A stretch of DNA of 9,035 nucleotides from Opitutaceae bacterium (lineage in GTDB: Bacteria; Verrucomicrobiota; Verrucomicrobiae; Opitutales; Opitutaceae): positions 1 to 9,035 of the forward strand of contig JAISAX010000442.1 of NCBI GenBank assembly GCA_031266495.1, given 5' to 3'. Below are positions 6,594-9,035 of this stretch, in pieces (position 1 is the first letter of the stretch; each line of letters opens with the position of its first letter). Position numbers and translations under genes: made by a program. The notes under the pieces are model-generated. The model was not told the DNA's origin, did no database searches, and saw only the letters and a list, made by a program, of their open reading frames with translations.

Positions 6594-7047
6594 AATGAAC
6601 TTTCTTCCCGACACCAGCTTTCTTTGCGCCCTTTATCACGAGCAATCCAACTCGGATCTCGTCAATGCCTGCCTTGAGGAGTTTGACGAACCTTTGTCCA
6701 TCACGGCGGCATTGGAATTTGAATTTCGCGCCTCGGTGGAGTTGCAGGTATTCCTGCGCAAGGGCGACCGTTCCAAGGGTTACAGCGAGGGCGAGGCGGC
6801 GGCGGTGCTGGCCGCGTTTGAATCCAATCTGTCACGGGGCGCGGTGCGTATCGTGCCATGCGACTGGGCGCTGGTTTTTCGTCACGCGCAACGCATCGCC
6901 GAGAAGAGTTGCCGCACGGATGGTATCCGTTCGATGGATATCCTGCATGTGGCCAGCGCCATCCACCTCGGAGCGCACGCGTTCGCGACGTTCGACGAGC
7001 GTCAGCGCCGCCTCGCCCGCAAACACGAACTGAAAACCATCCCCTGA
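6562..7047 (+). CDS. PIN-domain (VapC-like) toxin ribonuclease
   Basis: 161 residues from ATG 6562. The four acidic PIN positions are present: D17 in LPDTSFL, E52 or E54 in AALEFEFR, D126 in SMDILHVASA and D145 in FATFDERQ. Together they would coordinate Mg2+/Mn2+ for RNA cleavage, as in VapC toxins, which cut tRNA, rRNA or mRNA. The set appears complete, so an active enzyme is expected. The start is ambiguous: 6562 has an excellent Shine-Dalgarno but adds a basic MNRYRRRIRPE extension; 6595 (MNFLPDTSF) is the usual family N-terminus and lies in TGAAATG at the antitoxin stop. Together with the Phd-type protein it forms a type II toxin-antitoxin module; Phd-type antitoxins paired with PIN toxins are common. 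Alternative: a PIN nuclease without toxin role, unlikely here. Confidence 0.9.
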   Translation: MNRYRRRIRPEMNFLPDTSFLCALYHEQSNSDLVNACLEEFDEPLSITAALEFEFRASVELQVFLRKGDRSKGYSEGEAAAVLAAFESNLSRGAVRIVPCDWALVFRHAQRIAEKSCRTDGIRSMDILHVASAIHLGAHAFATFDERQRRLARKHELKTIP

Positions 7048-7053
7048 TCCCCC

Positions 7054-7103
7054 GATTCGCCTGATTCGCTGATTCGCCGCCCCTCTCTCGCTTCCCCCCC
7101 CCC
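7054..7103 (+). repeat. GATTCGC repeat followed by a 10-base C tract
   Basis: GATTCGC occurs at 7054-7060, 7063-7069 and 7071-7077 with one- or two-base gaps, directly after the PIN toxin stop codon. A run of 10 C follows at 7094-7103. No terminator hairpin with a T run is seen between them. Confidence 0.8.
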
Positions 7104-7170
7104 TGCGTATCAGTTTAACGGGAAACCTTTTTGGCGGACAAAATTGGCATATCTCCCGTTGTGAAAGGTT

Positions 7171-7195
7171 CTTGCGGGCTTCGCAAGCGAAGCCC
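7171..7195 (+). promoter_or_regulatory. two mutually exclusive hairpins
   Basis: GGGCTTCGC (7176-7184) and GCGAAGCCC (7187-7195) are perfect inverted arms with only AA between them, so the end pairs would open. The overlapping CTTGCG (7171-7176) and CGCAAG (7181-7186) form a second hairpin that uses part of the same bases. Competing stems are the layout of an attenuator, but it could equally be a fragment of an extragenic palindrome. There is no T run. Confidence 0.35.
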
Positions 7196-7411
7196 CTGCG
7201 TGAGGCAGAGCATACCCTCTCCAAAACCTACGCCACCCTCGCCATCACACGCATGCTCCACCACCAGCGCGACCATGGCGTCCCCCTGGCGCGTCCGTTT
7301 GCCTACCGCGGTTTGTTGCAACGCTGGCTGGTCGCGCTCGGCCTGCGCCGCAGCAGCGCGGGCGGTTTCGGTGGCACGGTTCCGCAGCCTTCCAGCGGCG
7401 GGCACGGCTGA
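7172..7411 (+). CDS. doubtful hypothetical frame, possible gene remnant
   Basis: 79 codons from a TTG with no Shine-Dalgarno. The first ~10 residues come from the hairpin DNA. The middle, KTYATLAITRMLHHQ then PFAYRGLLQRWLVALGLRR, has the helix-forming, codon-biased look of real protein, while the end (SSAGGFGGTVPQPSSGGHG) does not. I do not recognise a family. It may be a fragment of a larger gene whose remainder is lost, or a chance frame in GC-rich DNA. Confidence 0.25.
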   Translation: MRASQAKPLREAEHTLSKTYATLAITRMLHHQRDHGVPLARPFAYRGLLQRWLVALGLRRSSAGGFGGTVPQPSSGGHG

Positions 7412-7469
7412 CGCCGGCGAAGTCGTTTCCCTGTTCGCTCCGGCCTTGAGACCGTTCTGGAGGAGCAGC

Positions 7470-7556
7470 ATGCAAATCGGAAAAGCAGTAACCCGGAGAC
7501 ATCTTCATTATGCATCGAACGCGCCTCTACCGAGCAATTGGACGCACCTCTATTGA
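7470..7556 (+). CDS. possible 28-residue leader peptide
   Basis: ATG 7470 is preceded by GGAGG at 7459-7463 with an ideal six-base spacing. The peptide MQIGKAVTRRHLHYASNAPL ends PSNWTHLY, and its last residues are encoded by the first two copies of the 23-base repeat. It stops 50 bases before the ATPase start, which has no binding site of its own. A short leader or chance frame; no homologue is known to me. Confidence 0.25.
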   Translation: MQIGKAVTRRHLHYASNAPLPSNWTHLY

Positions 7557-7614
7557 GCAATTGGACGCTTGCCTATTGAGCAATTGGACGCTCATCTGTT
7601 GAGCAAATGGACGC
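7528..7614 (+). repeat. four-copy 23-base tandem repeat
   Basis: An 18-base core TATTGAGCAATTGGACGC recurs at 7528-7545, 7551-7568, 7574-7591 and 7597-7614, exactly 23 bases apart, separated by five variable bases (ACCTC, TTGCC, TCATC). Copies 2 and 3 are identical; copy 1 has ACC for ATT and copy 4 has TGT for TAT and AAATGG for AATTGG. The period is not a multiple of three, so this is DNA-level structure, not a protein repeat. CAATTG at the centre of copies 1-3 is palindromic. The spacing, about two helical turns, suits a row of protein-binding sites. Not a CRISPR: the spacers are five bases. Confidence 0.9.
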
Positions 7615-8875
7615 ACAAAAATCTTCCGGGAAACACTATCCCCGCCACGCCATGGCAGCCCTGGAAACAGCGATGGGCGACACGCCTGTCATCTGTTTGC
7701 TGGGACCGCGGCAGACGGGGAAATCCACGCTGGCCCGGCAACTTGAGCCGGAACGCGCGTATTTCAGCCTTGATGACGCCGCGATATTTTCCCTGGCGCA
7801 AGCAGACCCCGCCGGCTTCGTCGCCTCGCTGCCGGAACGCGTGACACTCGACGAAATCCAGCGCGTGCCTGCCCTGTTGCCCGCCATCAAGATGGCCGTG
7901 GACAGAAAGCGGACACCGGGACGGTTTTTGATGACCGGCTCGGCCAATCTGCTCCTGTTGCCGCAGATCAGCGAGTCGCTGGCCGGGCGCATGGAAATCG
8001 TGAACCTCTATCCCTTGACCGAGGCGGAAAAAGAGCGCAGCGCGGGGCTTTTTCTCAAAAACCTGCTGGAAGGGAAACTGCAACCGCGCCTCAACCCGGC
8101 GGCGGCGCCTCCGGACGGCGGCGCTTCGCTGGCCCGGCGCATTGTCGGGGGTGGTTATCCGGAGCCGCTGACGCGTCCGCCGGTCCGCGCCCGGCAGTGG
8201 CATCGCCACTACGTCCAGGCGATTTTGCAGCGCGATGCCGGAAATATTTTCCAAGTGCGAAATTTGCATGAGCTGACGCGGCTGATGGAGCTGCTCGCGC
8301 TGCGAACCGGGAAATTGCTCAACACAAGCGGCCTGGCCGGAGAACTGGGCATGACGCGGGCGACGACGGAACATTATCTGGGCGTGCTGGAGAGGTTGTT
8401 TCTTGTTCACCGTTTGCCTGCCTGGCATCGCAGCGCGGCGCGGCGGCTGGTGAAAACCCCGAAAATACATCTGGTGGACAGCGGACTGGCGGCAACGTTG
8501 TCGCAACTGACCGCCGATGACTGGATGGGACAGCGGGCGCGCTTCGGACATTTGCTGGAGACGTTTGTGCTGCAGCAGCTCCTTGCCCAGGGAGGATGGC
8601 TCGATCCCGGTCTGCGTTTTTCCTGTTACAGGGACAAGGATCAGGTGGAGGTGGATGTGGTGATCAACCGTGGCCGTCAGGTGTGGGGAATCGAGATCAA
8701 GGCGTCCTCGATGTTGACGGCAGGCGAGGCGCGCGGTTTGCGTCGTCTGGCTGCCCAGGCCGGGGCGGATTTTCGGGGTGGCGTGCTGTTGTACGCGGGC
8801 GCCCATGCGATGCATATCGGCCCTGCGGCTGACAAGTTGCTGGCGATGCCTCTCGCCGCGCTTTGGGAAATGTAA
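7607..8875 (+). CDS. AAA ATPase with DUF4143-like C-terminal domain
   Basis: 422 residues. Walker A is GPRQTGKST (33-41), Walker B VTLDEIQ (79-85), and the sensor-type TGSAN is at 110-114. Residues ~238-275 look like a winged helix (LLNTSGLAGELGMTRATTEHYL, then LERLFLVHRLPAW). The C-terminus has the DUF4143 restriction-endonuclease-like signature: E318 in LLETFV, EVDVV (D350) and GIEIKAS (E363, K365), which matches PD-(D/E)XK spacing. ATP binding and hydrolysis are well supported. The biological role of this widespread family is not established; many copies occur in mobile or variable regions. ATG 7607 lies in the last copy of the 23-base repeat and lacks a Shine-Dalgarno; an in-frame stop at 7577 limits upstream starts, and Met16 (7652) still includes the whole ATPase domain. 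The gene is intact, with an AAEKERS-type insertion (residues ~139-172) rich in Ala/Pro. No partner gene is evident. Confidence 0.92.
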   Translation: MDAQKSSGKHYPRHAMAALETAMGDTPVICLLGPRQTGKSTLARQLEPERAYFSLDDAAIFSLAQADPAGFVASLPERVTLDEIQRVPALLPAIKMAVDRKRTPGRFLMTGSANLLLLPQISESLAGRMEIVNLYPLTEAEKERSAGLFLKNLLEGKLQPRLNPAAAPPDGGASLARRIVGGGYPEPLTRPPVRARQWHRHYVQAILQRDAGNIFQVRNLHELTRLMELLALRTGKLLNTSGLAGELGMTRATTEHYLGVLERLFLVHRLPAWHRSAARRLVKTPKIHLVDSGLAATLSQLTADDWMGQRARFGHLLETFVLQQLLAQGGWLDPGLRFSCYRDKDQVEVDVVINRGRQVWGIEIKASSMLTAGEARGLRRLAAQAGADFRGGVLLYAGAHAMHIGPAADKLLAMPLAALWEM

Positions 8876-8988
8876 GGGAATGCCCGGCCTTATCCGCGGC
8901 CCGGCGTCCACGGCCCGGCGTCCGGATTCCGGATCGTGGGCCGCACGGGAAGGGGGGGGGGGGGGGGGTTGACGGCTGGAGTGAACGC
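8876..8988. other. ATPase 3' gap with direct repeat and 17-base G tract
   Basis: CGGCCCGGCGTCC occurs twice, at 8897-8909 and 8911-8923, and is followed by TCCGGATTCCGGA (8920-8932). An uninterrupted run of 17 G covers 8952-8968, the longest in the window. No intrinsic terminator with a T tract is seen. Confidence 0.75.
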
Positions 8989-9035
8989 TCAGGCCACCCC
9001 TTGCGGGGCGGCGAGTTCAACGCGGCGGAGGCCGC
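8989..9035 (-). CDS. possible 3' end of a minus-strand gene
   Basis: Reading inward from the right edge on the minus strand gives GLRRVELAAPQGVA and a TGA at 8991-8989. It is a protein-like 14-residue tail that would converge on the ATPase gene across the G tract. Too short to identify; it may be chance. Confidence 0.2.
   Translation of the reverse strand, partial: GLRRVELAAPQGVA

Larger units (their letters stand above)
7048..7606 (+). other. repeat-rich gap between toxin gene and ATPase
   Basis: This 559-base stretch has no confident gene. It holds, in order, a GATTCGC tandem repeat, a 10-base C tract, two overlapping alternative hairpins, one doubtful 79-codon frame, one 28-codon frame with a good Shine-Dalgarno, and a 23-base tandem repeat. 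The mixture suggests decayed DNA plus regulatory sequence in front of the ATPase gene. No promoter could be fixed. Confidence 0.5.

Noticed and set aside
7528..7614. CRISPR array
   Set aside because: Spacers are only five bases and there are no cas genes; it is a tandem repeat.
7592..8911. A 439-codon minus-strand frame opposite the ATPase
   Set aside because: Antisense shadow, Arg/Gln/His-rich, while the plus strand holds Walker A and B.
8920..8932. Terminator or attachment site at TCCGGATTCCGGA
   Set aside because: It is a short double palindrome without loop or T run, and no integrase or matching partner site is in the window.

Overview
The window looks like a chromosomal accessory region of a GC-rich Verrucomicrobium, most plausibly of the family Opitutaceae. 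This is inferred, not searched. The reasons are a LacI-type regulator with the verrucomicrobial hinge style (LGYKPHPLLSAYASARR), a prepilin leader of the RGFTLVELLAVIAIIGVLAAIL type next to a LamG-like tail, a GH106-like glycosidase with a sugar isomerase, copies of a GC-rich palindrome whose six-frame translations (GTGILPV, HGHPAR, GQDARAT) I remember from Verrucomicrobia and Planctomycetes, and many long poly-G tracts.

Layout. Positions 211-3372 (minus strand) hold one 1053-codon reading frame that joins a glycoside-hydrolase-like protein to a sugar-phosphate-isomerase/epimerase-like TIM barrel. The frame carries three kinds of in-frame low-complexity or repeat DNA. Upstream of it, also on the minus strand, lies a wreck (3585-3882): the first ~33 codons of a type IV/II pseudopilin joined, in another frame, to the last ~60 codons of a LamG-like protein. 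The plus strand then carries a RhuM-family gene broken by a frameshift (4080-5094), a LacI-family regulator (5113-6162), an overlapping Phd/YefM antitoxin and PIN-domain toxin pair (6276-7047), a repeat-rich stretch with only doubtful small reading frames (7048-7606), and an AAA ATPase with a DUF4143-like C-terminus (7607-8875). A few codons of a possible minus-strand gene enter at the right edge.

How the genes work together. The left third is a carbohydrate-use locus: the hydrolase would free a sugar and the isomerase-like domain could process it. The LacI-type regulator may control such a locus, but a broken RhuM gene and a pilin remnant lie between them. The right half (RhuM remnant, toxin-antitoxin pair, DUF4143 ATPase) is typical accessory-gene cargo with no visible common pathway. 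The unusual aspect of the window is its repeat biology: hairpin-forming units inserted in frame in an enzyme gene, a hexamer array inside the same gene, 16-17 base G tracts near gene ends, and a 23-base tandem repeat whose last copy supplies the apparent start codon of the ATPase.
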